A stretch of 64,000 nucleotides of DNA from Ciborinia camelliae. Lineage: Eukaryota > Ascomycota > Leotiomycetes > Helotiales > Sclerotiniaceae. A model generated the notes under the pieces. It did no database searches and had not been told where the DNA came from. It saw only the letters and a list, made by a program, of their open reading frames with translations. How positions within the stretch are numbered: position 1 is the stretch's first letter; every line of letters begins with the position of its first letter. The stretch lies in NCBI GenBank assembly GCA_025890175.1, contig JANPYM010000004.1, positions 1,867,134 to 1,931,133 of the forward strand. The letters run 5' to 3'. The translations under genes and the position numbers were made by a program. Positions 22,837 through 34,244 of the stretch are shown here, one piece after another.

Positions 22837-23937
22837 ATGACAGACCCCAAACTCGGCCCCTTTAACCTTCACACTATCTCTTACAAAACCATCCACGGCT
22901 TCTCTATCCCCGCACACATCTTAATCCCCAAATCCATCGCCTCGAATCCCGAAGCTGGGAAATATCCCGTGCTGGTGAGGTTTCATGGAGGATTCTTGGT
23001 ATATTCACTCTCACCAAAAACTCAAAAATGAAATACTAAATCCAAAATATAGGTAACAGGCTCAGCCCTCTTCACCGAATGGCTTTCCCCCTGGGTCATC
23101 AATCTCGTGACGTCCAATTCCGCCATCCTAATTATGCCAGATTATCGACTCCTGCCCGAAGCCACTGGGCAGGAAATCTTAGACGATTTGAGGGATTTCT
23201 GGGCTTGGTTTGAGGGGACTGGGGCGCATGGACTTTCACACTATTTAGCGTCAGTTAATGGGAATTTGAATGTTGATTTCGATAAGGTAACTGTATTTGG
23301 CGAGAGTGCTGGTGGTTATCTTGCTATTCGATCTTCCTTGCTTCCTTTCTCTTACAAGGCATCGGAGGGAGAAAATGTAAGTGGGGTGGGGTTTGAAGGT
23401 CCAAAAGCAGTAATCGCAGCATATCCTATGACGATGCTTAGAGGAAAATGGTATTCAGAAGCTAGTGGGACGAAATCTCCATTCGGATTTCCGCAGTTGG
23501 ATGAAGGGATTTTGGATACCCATATGGAAGGGAGCATGGGCAATGTAGTGATGAGTGCGGATCCGCCGGCGAGATTGGATATTGCGGTTGCGATGGTGCA
23601 GAGAGGGAGGTGGACGGGCATTTTTGAGAGAGCCGGGGCGGAGGGATTGTGGTTGGAGGATGTTATTGGAGAGGAGGGAAAGGGGATGGGGAAGGGGGAG
23701 AGGAAGAGTCCATATTTGTTTGCGTTTCATGGAATGGCGGATACAGCTGTTCCGTGGGAAGATACGAGGGAATGGGTGGGGATTTGGGGGAAGAGATTTG
23801 GGCGGGATAGAGTGAGGGCGGTTTGGAGAGTGGGTATGGAACATGGGTTTGATGGGGAGGTGGATGAGGAGAGTGGGGAGGGGAGGTGGTTGAAAGAGGG
23901 GTTGGAGGAGGTTAGGAGGGAGTGGTTGGGAAATTAG
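22837..23937 (+). CDS. Alpha/beta hydrolase (fold-3, esterase/lipase-like)
   Basis: 348 residues, exons 22837-22998 and 23053-23937. Visible: oxyanion-hole HGGFL right before the intron, the MPDYRLLPEA strand typical of the hormone-sensitive-lipase group, the nucleophile elbow GESAGG (Ser about residue 138), the acid in GMADTAVP and the catalytic His in MEHGFD. There is no signal peptide or membrane segment, so a cytosolic carboxylesterase-type enzyme is likely; the substrate is unknown. The C-terminal half is unusually G-rich in the third codon position and encodes many Glu/Gly/Arg codons compared with its neighbours. Fungal genomes hold many such esterases, and no adjoining gene points to a pathway. 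Confidence 0.92.
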
Positions 23938-24470
23938 ATGTTAAAGGTAAGGAGGATACAATTTATATATGATTATTAGAGAAAGGTTATTTGGACACCG
24001 TCAGATTGTAATAGAAAATAATATAGACGGATGATTGATACTATTTTCAACCGACTAAACACACCACGTCACCTTTCTCTAACCATATCTTCGCAGCAAA
24101 CATGTTTCGTATTTCCTATATACACCGCAGTAAAGCCTACAATCTTGCGCCTCATAATCCGTTCCTCAACATCCAAAATTCAAATTTCCAGATTTCTAGT
24201 TTAATGATTTAAGCACAGAGATGAATAATTTGAGCACATAGGTGAAGGGAGACTAAGTCCAATTTCCATGGGGACCCTGATACAACCCCAATATCACTGC
24301 ACGAAGGTACCTCAAAAACCATATCTTATTTCATATACATACTAGTTATGCACTAAACATCAAACTCCAGCACATCCACAAAGAATGTCACGCCACCCTG
24401 ACTCAGAAATCCAAGTATCCTACCTACCCACCTACCTACCACCCACTCTGAACCGCCGAATCTTCGGGGG
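23938..24470. other. 3' flank and spacer before the motif array
   Basis: No gene. It contains CTACCTACC-type short repeats at about 24415-24450 and otherwise AT-rich sequence. Confidence 0.45.
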
Positions 24471-26979
24471 AATCAGATATGCAACAAACTCTACCTTGGT
24501 ATATTTGAATTTCTATTTATATTTCTCATGTTCTTGATTGGTTTGATCCTCTCCGAGATCTCGGATTTTACTATTGAAGGTTAGATGTGCAACCAATCGT
24601 TCATTTCGATGTACCGGTATTCTTTTCTTGATTGGTATAGTAGGCTAGCCGGAGGGGAGATACCTTTGACTTCTTACTTTCTCCGTTGAGAGCAATGGAT
24701 ATATTTACCTATTTATAGATATACTTCCTCGTTGTCTTTTTCAATAGAGCAAAACACAAAATTCAATGTCAGATATGAAATCCGTCTATAAAAGTATCTG
24801 AGATCTCCGATTCCGCGGATATACAACCGTGACAACCCCTTCCATTCTAATTTCCCTATCCAGTTTCCCTATCCCATATCCCGAGGTCCTGATATACATT
24901 GATTATAGAGGAAAATGGAGATGGAGATACATACATAGGTATTCCTTAGGCCGGAGATATATGAATTATATATATACCTATGATATGGGCGGGTAGATAT
25001 TTATGTTGGGACTCGGATCGGAGGAAAGAGAGGTAGGTCATTACTTTCTTATGAAATAGATTACTGTATATGTATATAGATGGAACCGATGGAATTTATG
25101 AGTAAGATTCTGTTTATATCCATCCGATATGAACTATAAGTCTGGAACGGAAGATTTTATATTTGTATTTCTCTATTATGTAACCTATACGTAGGTATAT
25201 ACGGGTCTGTATTTATACACCGAGTTTTAGCGCGAATTGTAGGCTATTCGGAGACAAGCTACCCCGCTGTGACATATGTAACGCAGATCTCGCTGGTTCA
25301 ACAATAATAACAACATACTACGGACCTGACGGCGGAGCTTCGGGGCTTATGAGACGTGCAACATAAACATATTGGAGATGAGGATGAAGATGAGGATAGG
25401 GTATCATGGGTATCTTTACTAGGGATTTTATATGTTGTGATGAGTAATGTGTAATGTGTGAGGAGGGGAGAGAGAGATCCTACTTGTTGCCTCCGCGGAG
25501 GAAATGAGGAAATGTGAAAATGCAAAATCCGTGTTGGGTGATTAGTGATCAATAGAGAGTAACAGATATTCCAAAGACTCCATCCAATTGAGATTAAATA
25601 TTACGCACAACAGATATAAAAAACCGAAACAGGACGGCGGAATTCTAGCAGTTGAAAACCATAGGCATAGGTAGGCATAGGTAGTAATAGTATACCACAT
25701 CCAGAAACCACCCATTGGACCAATAACATCATCCCCGAACATAAAGACTTCGGACTTATAGTAGATATGCAACAAAACAAAATCAACTATCGAACTTATA
25801 TGATTCGGACTTATACAATATACAACAAGAGCACAATCCAGTGACCTCGAGCACGAAATTCCAATAGAATTCCATTTTAATAATGGATGTTTCGGGGATC
25901 TTATAGACCGTTTGTCTGGAAATGGATAAATAACACCGATATATCGGATTCGGCGTCGGACATGACATCGCCGAATCCTCAAATAGCATCTCCGAATCAG
26001 GGGGGGGCAAGGAAGACAGGAAAGAAGTAAAGTAAAGTATCTAATAAAATAAAGTGAATTAATCTCCGCCATTTTCGGATTTATATAGATATGCAACAAA
26101 AGAATTTCCCAAGTTCGGGAGTTTGGTTGCGTCCAATGATTTGAGTAGAAAGGGGGTTTGGTTGACATGTCGGAGGTTATGGCGCTGCAGGTAGACGGAG
26201 ATCTGAAGAAGCGAGACACTGAATTGACGGTGGTTCGGGTGTTATCATATACAGCGAAAGAGGGGCCAGATCCAAAGTCCTGCTGGAACACTGGAAAATT
26301 GATGTCCGATGGTATGGAAATGACGGATCCCGGAGTTTAGATAGACGTGCAACAAATATCAAAATGTTTTGGGGTGGGAAATGATTGGTTGAGATGGGTT
26401 GTACTTGAGGGGTTTGGTTAGCTGGATGTGTTGGTTCTTCAAGATGAATGAGGCGGGATTGAAACAATCGGAATTTCGGCCTATACAGAATATTCCGTGT
26501 GGAAAAGGTAGTTGCTTGCTGGCACCACAACAACTAAGTCAAACAGTTGGGTTAAGAGACCACTCCTCACCATTTATTACCAAGAAAATAGTCAGAAATC
26601 CATGATCGGTCCAATTCGGATATAATAGACATGCAACAAAAGTTCTTTCATTACCCCTCCCTCTCAATCAAAATCATTGAATTGCATATTCGGGGGTAGT
26701 ATTGACATATAAACCCCGATGGGTTGATTAAAGCATCGAATGTTCGGGTGTAGCGATTCATGTCTAGTACAACTTACCGGTCTACTGAGTGGGTAGATAG
26801 GTACCTTATGTACAGTACATATGGTAAATGATGTTTCGGAGGTAAAAAGAATTGGTTTTTTTGGGCTAGTAACTTAGCTGATTTCTTTCCTATAACAACT
26901 CAATCAGAAAGGATAATTGTGTAGTTTCGGCGATGATGTTAGATGTGCAACATTTGAGAAATTGTTTAGCGGTTATTGA

Positions 26980-27021
26980 TCGGTGATTTTTAGACCTCAG
27001 TCGGTGATTTTTAGACCTCAA
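26980..27021 (+). repeat. 21-bp tandem duplication
   Basis: TCGGTGATTTTTAGACCTCA followed by G/A occurs twice head to tail (26980-27000, 27001-27021), inside the motif array between two motif copies. Confidence 0.9.
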
Positions 27022-28691
27022 TCGCCGTCTTATGGCGTTGGTGCCACTGTGGTGATTTTGGCGAGATGAAGGAGGCCCGACAATATCCGAACTGTCGGAG
27101 TTACTGTGACATTCAGATCATACCAAGTACCTACTCTCCTCCTTAACAACAATACATATGAACCTCAATCTCCCAGCGTTCGGATTTTCGGATCCTTAAA
27201 GACATGCAACAAAAGAGTAAAAATTACCACTTTTGAAACCCTAAATATCTGGATTATTACTCCTAAGTTCCGAAACCCCGTTCGTTTCTAGATTCTATCT
27301 TGGATGGAGTACTGAACTACTTACTCATGCTACATACAACTCCACAAACAACACCACGAACAACACGGCTATGTGCTTTCGCTATCCTCCAACAGAATGC
27401 GGAATACGGAATACGAGACATTTGCGATATGCAACAAAATGAACAGAGGCGAGTTAATTCGCTCCTCTCAGCCTGATGAGTTGGCTTGTTTCCAGCGATT
27501 CAACCTCATACGCGGATTATGATCTTGACCAAATTCCGCTATCGTCAGTATCGCGATCGTCAGTTTCCATAACGAGATATCTGATATATATACATACCAC
27601 TTCTCAATCGCATTGGAAAACCCTCGGAATTGATAACGGAACATTGTATTTTACGATATGCAACAAAAGTTTTCATGAAAAGAATTTCATATCTAACGAG
27701 ATGGGCATTCTTTCCATCAAAATTCTACACTCCGCACAGTACCTATTTCCTCTTCTCAAGTCCCGAAGTCCCGTTCCGCTGTCATGTCATCCAACATTTG
27801 ACCCAACAACACATCCATCCTCCTTATTGTGGATATACTCTGGCATATCCTCACGAATGCAGCGGAATGTGGCGGTTTTACGACGTGCAACAAAAGCTTT
27901 CTGTCGGAAAGGTTTTGATAGAGTATTGATGTGGGTATTGGATTCTGGGCTAGAGCCGCCACAATGGGCTGTCCAAGAGTTTTCATCTGGCGTGGTTCCG
28001 CCATCAGCCAAGTTTTTATCTGGTGATACTTGTACCTTGCCTGATAACCTAACCTTACTTCATACCTAACCCTCATAACTAGGTAGGTAATTTGTAAAGC
28101 CCTGCCGCCACAACCCCATGGCTTTGGCTTTTCGGCGGATAATCACGGAATTGGGAAAATTGTAGATTTGCAACAAAAGCTTTTTGGTATTCTTTTTTAT
28201 AGGTGGAATTTGTTTGTTGGATGGATGGCTGGCGGGAGTTGCCAGATTATCTAGGTAGACCTTCCCAAGTTTGAGTCCGGAAGGGAAACTTTTTATCATA
28301 TTCCGCGACAGCGGAATATGGAACTTCTGAACAAAGCTACTATTTATAGCCCCCAAGAAGCACTTGATTGACTCTTTAAGGTACAGGAATCGCTATGCGG
28401 AATTGATAACCTTAATTGTTAACCTAGGCACTGTTTTCTTCCTATCTACATACCTCACCCCGGCATTCTCAAAATTAATATATACCACATTACAATCAGT
28501 ATAAATAGGCGGAAATATCAATGCTCAAGAATTTACAACATGCAACAAAAGAAGTTGACTCGTTGTTCTTTTCTTTGTAGAAGTAAGTCAGTCATACCTT
28601 CCTTACCTTTCAGTGCCTCCGCTAGATCAAGTCAGTTTCATGAAGGGGTTTCGAATCAATGGATTTATATGTATATTGTATTGTTGATATT

Positions 28692-28769
28692 ATTATTGTG
28701 TATCGAGCTAAGTTCTATAGAACTTAGCTCGATGACTAAGCTAGTTTATATAGAACTACTTTATATCAA
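28692..28769 (+). repeat. Dispersed hairpin element, copy 1
   Basis: It runs from ATTATTGTGT to CTTTATATCAA around a perfect 32-bp palindrome at 28702-28733 (ATCGAGCTAAGTTCTA and its complement). The same element, in reverse orientation and with a longer hairpin tip, is at 63406-63500. It has no coding capacity and looks like a small structured mobile or RNA element. Confidence 0.9.
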
Positions 28770-28928
28770 TATATTGTCTTTGTCTTTGTCGGGCTCGAAT
28801 AAGAACAAATACAAATAGAAACCAATCAATGTTTAAGCTTACTGTATTACAATATATACCTACCTTACCATGGTACTGGACTCAAGTATTTTGTCGGCAT
28901 CCGAAAAATTTCAGATATGCAACATTAC

Positions 28929-31900
28929 TTGAATTTCCATCACTGTCGGGTTCCGACCCCCGGGGCTCTTTTATCATTGGAGGAGGGGGGTGTTTATTTT
29001 TGTCGATATCCTTGCTTGTCGGGGGTTGGTTTGAAAAATATTGGAATACTACCTACCTCCTGTGGTATCAAAATGTAACATCTTATTTTGTTGATGGATT
29101 TTTATTGAAGTGAAGTGAGGTGAGGTGTGTCATGTCATGTAATGTCAAAAGTTAGGGTGAGTTAGGTGAGATATAGGAAGATGGATGTGTAGCCCTGAGG
29201 ATTAGTATTAGGACCGTCACGATTCATGATGTAACATCCAAGTACCGTAACCGTAACGCCTCCTGGTTGTTACACTCAGGGACCGTAACGCCCTAAAATC
29301 CATAGAGCAGGCTGAGAATAACGCTTTCAAATATACCCACCTAGGTACATAATGCCTTTATTACAGTAATATACAATTCTTAACTTTCAATATTAAGCTT
29401 TATTAGTATCCTTAGGTAGGTAATCTTACCTATCTTTGTATATCAATAAAATCGTTTAATAGGTACTAGTATATCTAAAAAAGAATGTAACGGAACCCCT
29501 TCTTTCCTACCACCACTGACTGATATATATATCATTCGGAGTACACACATCTCGACATTACCTAATTTATATACTGAACTGTTAGTTTGGGGAGCAGGTT
29601 ATATATATCATGACTGGCTGGCTGGCCGATAGCATGCAAGTGCATGCGGAGATCTGATCTATTTATTTTGATCAAATCGTATGCAAATAATCTCATATTG
29701 AATGGTGTTGGTTATTATATGGTAGGCGCGACCATCGTGTGTATATAGCCTCGGGATCGTACACTTAGCATTCATCAACCTCTATATATCCTGCATCAAG
29801 AATTCCACCCTCAATGGGAGGGATATATAGTTCATTTTCTCCTTTTGTTTACATTGTGAGGGTGACTCGTACAGTCTACGAGGTCTTCTACGTGGTCTTC
29901 TACGTGATCTCCATCGAGAATTTCATTGCGGTGCTGGAATGGCATTTGTAGATGTCAGAAATAAGACTCAAGATGAGATTCTTGAGACATGGGTATCTTG
30001 ACGATGAAGATAAATACTTGAGATTATTATCCAAACTTTCGTTGGGTTTCGGTGAGTGCCATCGCCACGAAGCAGGGTATTCGCGCTCGCTTTGTTTGAT
30101 GAGAACGATTGGTAGAGTATGTACGTATGTACCGGTGTCTCAATGTCATTTTGGGTGTATATATATTACCAGGTTGAACCGTCGATGACAGCAGATCTGC
30201 GATCAAGAACTTGTTTTTTGCCAAAGCGACGGCACATAGATATTGCTGGGACTAGTAGGGCATGAAATACTTGGCTGCTAAACCAGTACACGTTTATGAA
30301 TTGACCCAACAATTGCTGTCTGTACTGTACATATGTACATCATGTAGGTTAGCAGCATTATCAGCAATCATTCAAGCGAATAAGTCGATACCATATACAT
30401 GCAGAGTGTGTAGCTACCATCACAGCCTGCTAAGAATACAAATCATTTCATGATAACTCTCTCCCTTCTTGGATGTACCAACTTATTTCTCTGTCATAGA
30501 GCCATATTCATTGTATTTAACAAATATAGTACATTCGTATGTATTGCAGATCCTTAAACGCAGACTAACAACGAAGTCGAACCTCTCAGAATTCGCTGGA
30601 GCCCTGGCGGTAATACTTTCTATCTAGTTGATACACCCTGGGCAAGATTGAGAACAAGAAGCCAACAATTCGCGAAGCAGAATTGTCAAAATCTCTCCAG
30701 GAATAAAGTTCAAAGACCCGTCATTCACCATCGATCTCTTCCTGGCCAACATGCAGAATATAAAAAAAATACAAATTCCTTGACCATGAAACGAAGCGCG
30801 CTGACGAGCGTGGAAATACGTATACCTAAAATATGTTTGGCACCATCACTATCTTCACCATCGATCCTCAAAACTTGTAAATATATTATAGTTCCAAGTT
30901 TAGAGACTATGGATTCAGCATCTGAGAAGGAGACCTTTGTACCCATTCTTGGGACATGGTTCACGAAATGGTCGAGGAAACAGACAATGGACAAGAATTT
31001 CCAAATCAAATCTTACACGTTTTTTAGCGACTCATGAATCAACGGCTATAACAATTGGAAATGCAATTTGCTGATTGAGTAGCGATGAGAGGGATTGAAA
31101 AAGGTTGGCAAGAGAGCTGTTCGAAGCTGGGGAGATGGTGAAGGGAATGAGATATTTACTGGGGGCTGGATGAACATTTGGTGTTCTTTTTCTTATAATA
31201 ATTTTCCTCAATTTGGGGGTTGTATTGAGTGAATATCCCGATTCTAAGTTCTAACAAGTGTACTAGTTTTAAGACTAACCCTCGTCGCCCCCAAAGACGC
31301 ATTTTCCCTCGAGAAGGCAGTCTCGCGTATTCACCATCCAAGCCGGTACAATTATTAACCCCAATAACTATGCATTCCACCGAAGTTAGAACGGTGGGGG
31401 GCATTAAGACATATGATATTTCGTCTTGAAAGTAAAACTAGGGTATATGCGGGGAGACATCTGGGGTTAACGGAGTTGACATATTTACTTGCTAGATTGG
31501 TACAGTAGTGAAAGGGGGCAAGAGTTAAGGGATTACCTAGGTAAGGGAGAGGGTGGAGGAGATTAAATTGAGTGTGGAGAATTGGAATGGGGTGGGCTTA
31601 ATAAGTCTTTGAAAATTGTTACACTGAGTAGAAAGCTCATTGTAACGATCATATTTGGGAAAAAGGCATGAGGACTAAAGTTGGTAAGGCAAAGCACGAT
31701 TCGTATTGAATTAAGAATAATCATGCATGATCTGATGCATGACATCATCCATCATTAATAGCATTAATCAGAGGAAGTCACATAAGATATTTCGAAAAAC
31801 AAGCTACTACGTATCTAATATGTATTTGGTGAATTTTGGAAATACATTCATATGCCTACCTACTAGGTACTTTTATTTTGTCTATAACTTGATGATTGAT

Positions 31901-32420
31901 AATGATCCAATGATACCCCTATCTTACCCCGGAACCAAGATTAATAGGATTAGTAAGCACGAAGGTCTGAAAGTATACTAACCCACCGCCATTTACGAGT
32001 TGCCTTCACGAAGGTCCTTTTTCAATTCATTTCAAAGATCTTGATTCCTGAAGATCCATTTTTCGAATTTTGTGGGGTGCATATCAGATACGATCATATT
32101 GTACAAACCATTTGGCACTGGGCTTGGGTGGTTGCTCTTTTCCTTCGTTATCGTACGGAATTCTTACGCCTCACATATTTAGCAATCCTGTGAGTATCAA
32201 CATTTTGAGTATTTGCAACGGTGTTTCCATTGAATCATTTTTGTGTAAGTATCAATCTAACCATCAAAACTCCATACACTGACACAGATAGATAAATATC
32301 TCCTTGGTTTGAAATGCTCACGAGTCTTCGAGTTTCGATGTCCATCACGTGACATACAGTTTCTTCATTTTGGATATCATATTTCTTCATTTGTGGAAGC
32401 TCTTTTGAGATTGAATCAAT
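28929..32420. other. Long intergenic region, no supported gene
   Basis: About 3.5 kb. 29200-29560 is very AT-rich with repeated ACCGTAACGCC boxes (29240-29300) and may be a decayed transposon. Frames at 29952, 30648 (129 codons) and 31156-31429 overlap frames on the other strand, have no domain and I do not call them. The last 400 bp form the promoter side of the GT8 gene. Confidence 0.4.
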
Positions 32421-33743
32421 ATGTCCCATCAAGTGAGGCTAGATCTGCCCGATTTTCTCCACAACTCGCCTTATCTACCAGTCATGAATTTCAATATCCA
32501 TGAACCACCACCTCCTAAAGCAGCCAAACCAAGTATTGCACAAATCCTTCGGTCGAGACCAGTAAGAACAGCCATACCCATGGTCATCTGCGGGCTTATC
32601 ATACTGTTTCTACTTCCACACGGAGCACGAAAAGCGAAAGAGCTGCATCTTCAGTACAAAACTCCTGCGTGTCTGAGACAAGCTCCTATTGTTGTGGAGT
32701 CCTTGACGGGCGAGGAGACGGGAATTGAGTGGGGGAAATACGCATATATTACATATGCAACATCGACAGATTATTTGTGTAATGCGCTCATGTTATTTGA
32801 ATCGCTTGACGCATTTGAGAGTAAAGCTGAAAGGGTATTATTATATCCGCAGTTGTGGAAGGATGAATGGGCTGAGGATGCCAATGGGAAGGGTATGGAG
32901 GCTATCACTAAAATGTTAATTCGAGCCAGAGATGACTATAACGTGAAACTACAGAAGGTGGAGATTTTAAAGCATGGTCATTCTACAGCTGGTAACAGAT
33001 ATATCTCCTCGCCCAATCAATAAAATCATGAAAATGCTAATGTATAACAGAATGGGCGGAGAGTTACACCAAACTTTTGGCATTCAACCAAACCTCCCAT
33101 GAAAGGCTTCTCGTTCTTGACTCCGATTCCATTGTCCGTGGATCCATGGATGAATTATTCCTCGCCCCTATGTCGCACTCGACGCAGCTGCTCGCACCAC
33201 GAGCATACTGGCTCGATGCGCAAGGTGTCCCACAACTTACATCTCACATCATGCTTATCAAGCCTTCCGCCATTGAATTTAAACGACTTGAAGTCGAAGT
33301 GAAAAAGGCTGGTGTTGGCGAATACGACATGGATATAATAAACTCAGTTCTCACCCATCAGAAAGATTCTTGTGGGTTACTTGACCACAAAATCTATGCA
33401 CTTCTCACAGGAGAGTTTCGTCGCCCTATCACCAGCCATAGGAGCTTTTGGGGAAAAGGTCATGAGACAGATGTATGGGATCCGGAACGAGTATTGCGCA
33501 AATCTAAATTCGTGCATTTTAGCGACTGGCCAATGAGGAAACCATGGAAAATGAATGATGAGGAGTGGGTGGGAAAGGGTCCACAGTGTGTGCCAGTGGA
33601 AGAGGGAGACGATTGTAGAGGGAGGGATATTTGGGAGACTTTCTACAAGAATTTCAGAGAGAGGAGAGTTGTAAGTTATCCTTGAGATTTAAAGTATTTG
33701 ATGGCTGACTTGATTTATGTAGGCAACCTGCGGATTAGATTAA
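32421..33743 (+). CDS. GT8-family alpha-N-acetylglucosaminyl/glycosyltransferase, type II membrane protein
   Basis: Golgi-type glycosyltransferase, 403 residues if started at 32421; the ATG at 32484 is an alternative that removes 21 residues and keeps everything else. Exons 32421-32991, 33051-33670 and a short last exon 33723-33743. A short cytosolic tail, one membrane anchor (TAIPMVICGLIILFLLPHG, about residues 53-71), then a luminal catalytic domain starting at YAYITYATSTDYLCNALMLF. The metal-binding DxD is LVLDSDSIV; also LTSHIMLIKPS, DMDIINSVL and KFVHFSDWPMRKPW, typical of the fungal GNT1-like GT8 branch that adds GlcNAc to glycans. The exact acceptor is inferred only. Convergent with the 2EXR/RGG gene. 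Confidence 0.88.
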
Positions 33744-34244
33744 TGCATATTTCTATAGATATGTGCAAATGTATAGAAATTTTGGATATAGAATGTGTTA
33801 GGCGTTCAATAAGCATCGTGTGCTTTGGATATATAAATGAATGTATAGGAATGGAGTCAAATTTCACATGCCCAGCAGGTCTGCCAAGGCTCTATGGAAC
33901 GTGCCTCTGCTGTTCAAATGATCAAGCGATGGCAAACGGCAGACGGGAGTTTCAGTTTTCCAAGATGAGAATTAGGGTAAGTTCATGTCACATTTTTCAC
34001 TTCATGCTCAAAATGGATGAATTGCAGATTGCTGATATGATGATATGATATTTCATGCTATTTTTAGCATAAAGGTACTGTGCCATTCACATAAATGGTT
34101 CATTGTCACCACAAACTAATGAATACCTAATATATCATACCCCATAAATAGAAAAGAAGTACTTGCAACAATGTTATAGAAGTATTGGAGATCGTCCCAG
34201 TCTCAACACCTTTATACATATCACTCATTCTTCCGCCAATTAGT
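33744..34244. other. Spacer between convergent genes
   Basis: 0.5 kb of 3' flank from both sides. A plus frame 33698-34048 has no domain and overlaps the GT8 end; not called. Confidence 0.5.

Larger units (their letters stand above)
24476..28928 (+). repeat. Gene-free block with ~16 same-strand GAYRTGCAACAAAAG motifs
   Basis: Motif starts: 24476, 24584, 25353, 25764, 25816, 26088, 26344, 26628, 26942, 27201, 27426, 27655, 27882, 28165, 28537 and 28914. Eleven contain TGCAACAAA exactly; seven carry the full TGCAACAAAAG; the others differ by one to three bases. From 26088 to 28165 spacing is 225-314 bp. Most have a CGGA or TTCGG box about 8-35 bp upstream. The positions before TGC vary as GAT/GAC then ATG/GTG/TTG, so the motif is not a shared start codon. 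All copies lie on one strand. Between copies the sequence is unique and AT-rich. Frames (such as 27476-28069) cross motifs in different phases and look non-coding. Function unknown: a protein-binding array or a long non-coding RNA with repeated sites are both possible. Confidence 0.85.

Noticed and set aside
24415..24450. CTACCTACC repeats and GGTAGGTA strings as telomere-like or regulatory repeats
   Set aside because: Short, irregular and scattered through many AT-rich spacers of the window; not telomeric in form.
25542..26291. 249-codon minus frame in the motif array
   Set aside because: Translation is rich in Ile/Cys/Tyr/Ser with low-complexity runs; no ATG context, introns or domain. AT-rich non-coding DNA gives such frames.
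27476..28069. 197-codon plus frame inside the motif array
   Set aside because: It crosses motif copies in different reading phases, has no domain, and its neighbours in the array show no equivalent frame; chance ORF.
24476..28928. CRISPR-like array explanation for the repeated motif
   Set aside because: The motif is only 15 bp, spacers are 48-768 bp and variable, the organism is a fungus and no cas-like gene is present.
29240..29560. ACCGTAACGCC boxes with TGTAACGG as a transposon
   Set aside because: The boxes are direct, not terminal, and the possible inverse end matches for only about 8 bases; not enough to call.
30648..31037. 129-codon plus frame
   Set aside because: A similar-length frame lies opposite on the minus strand; neither has recognisable motifs or a convincing leader.
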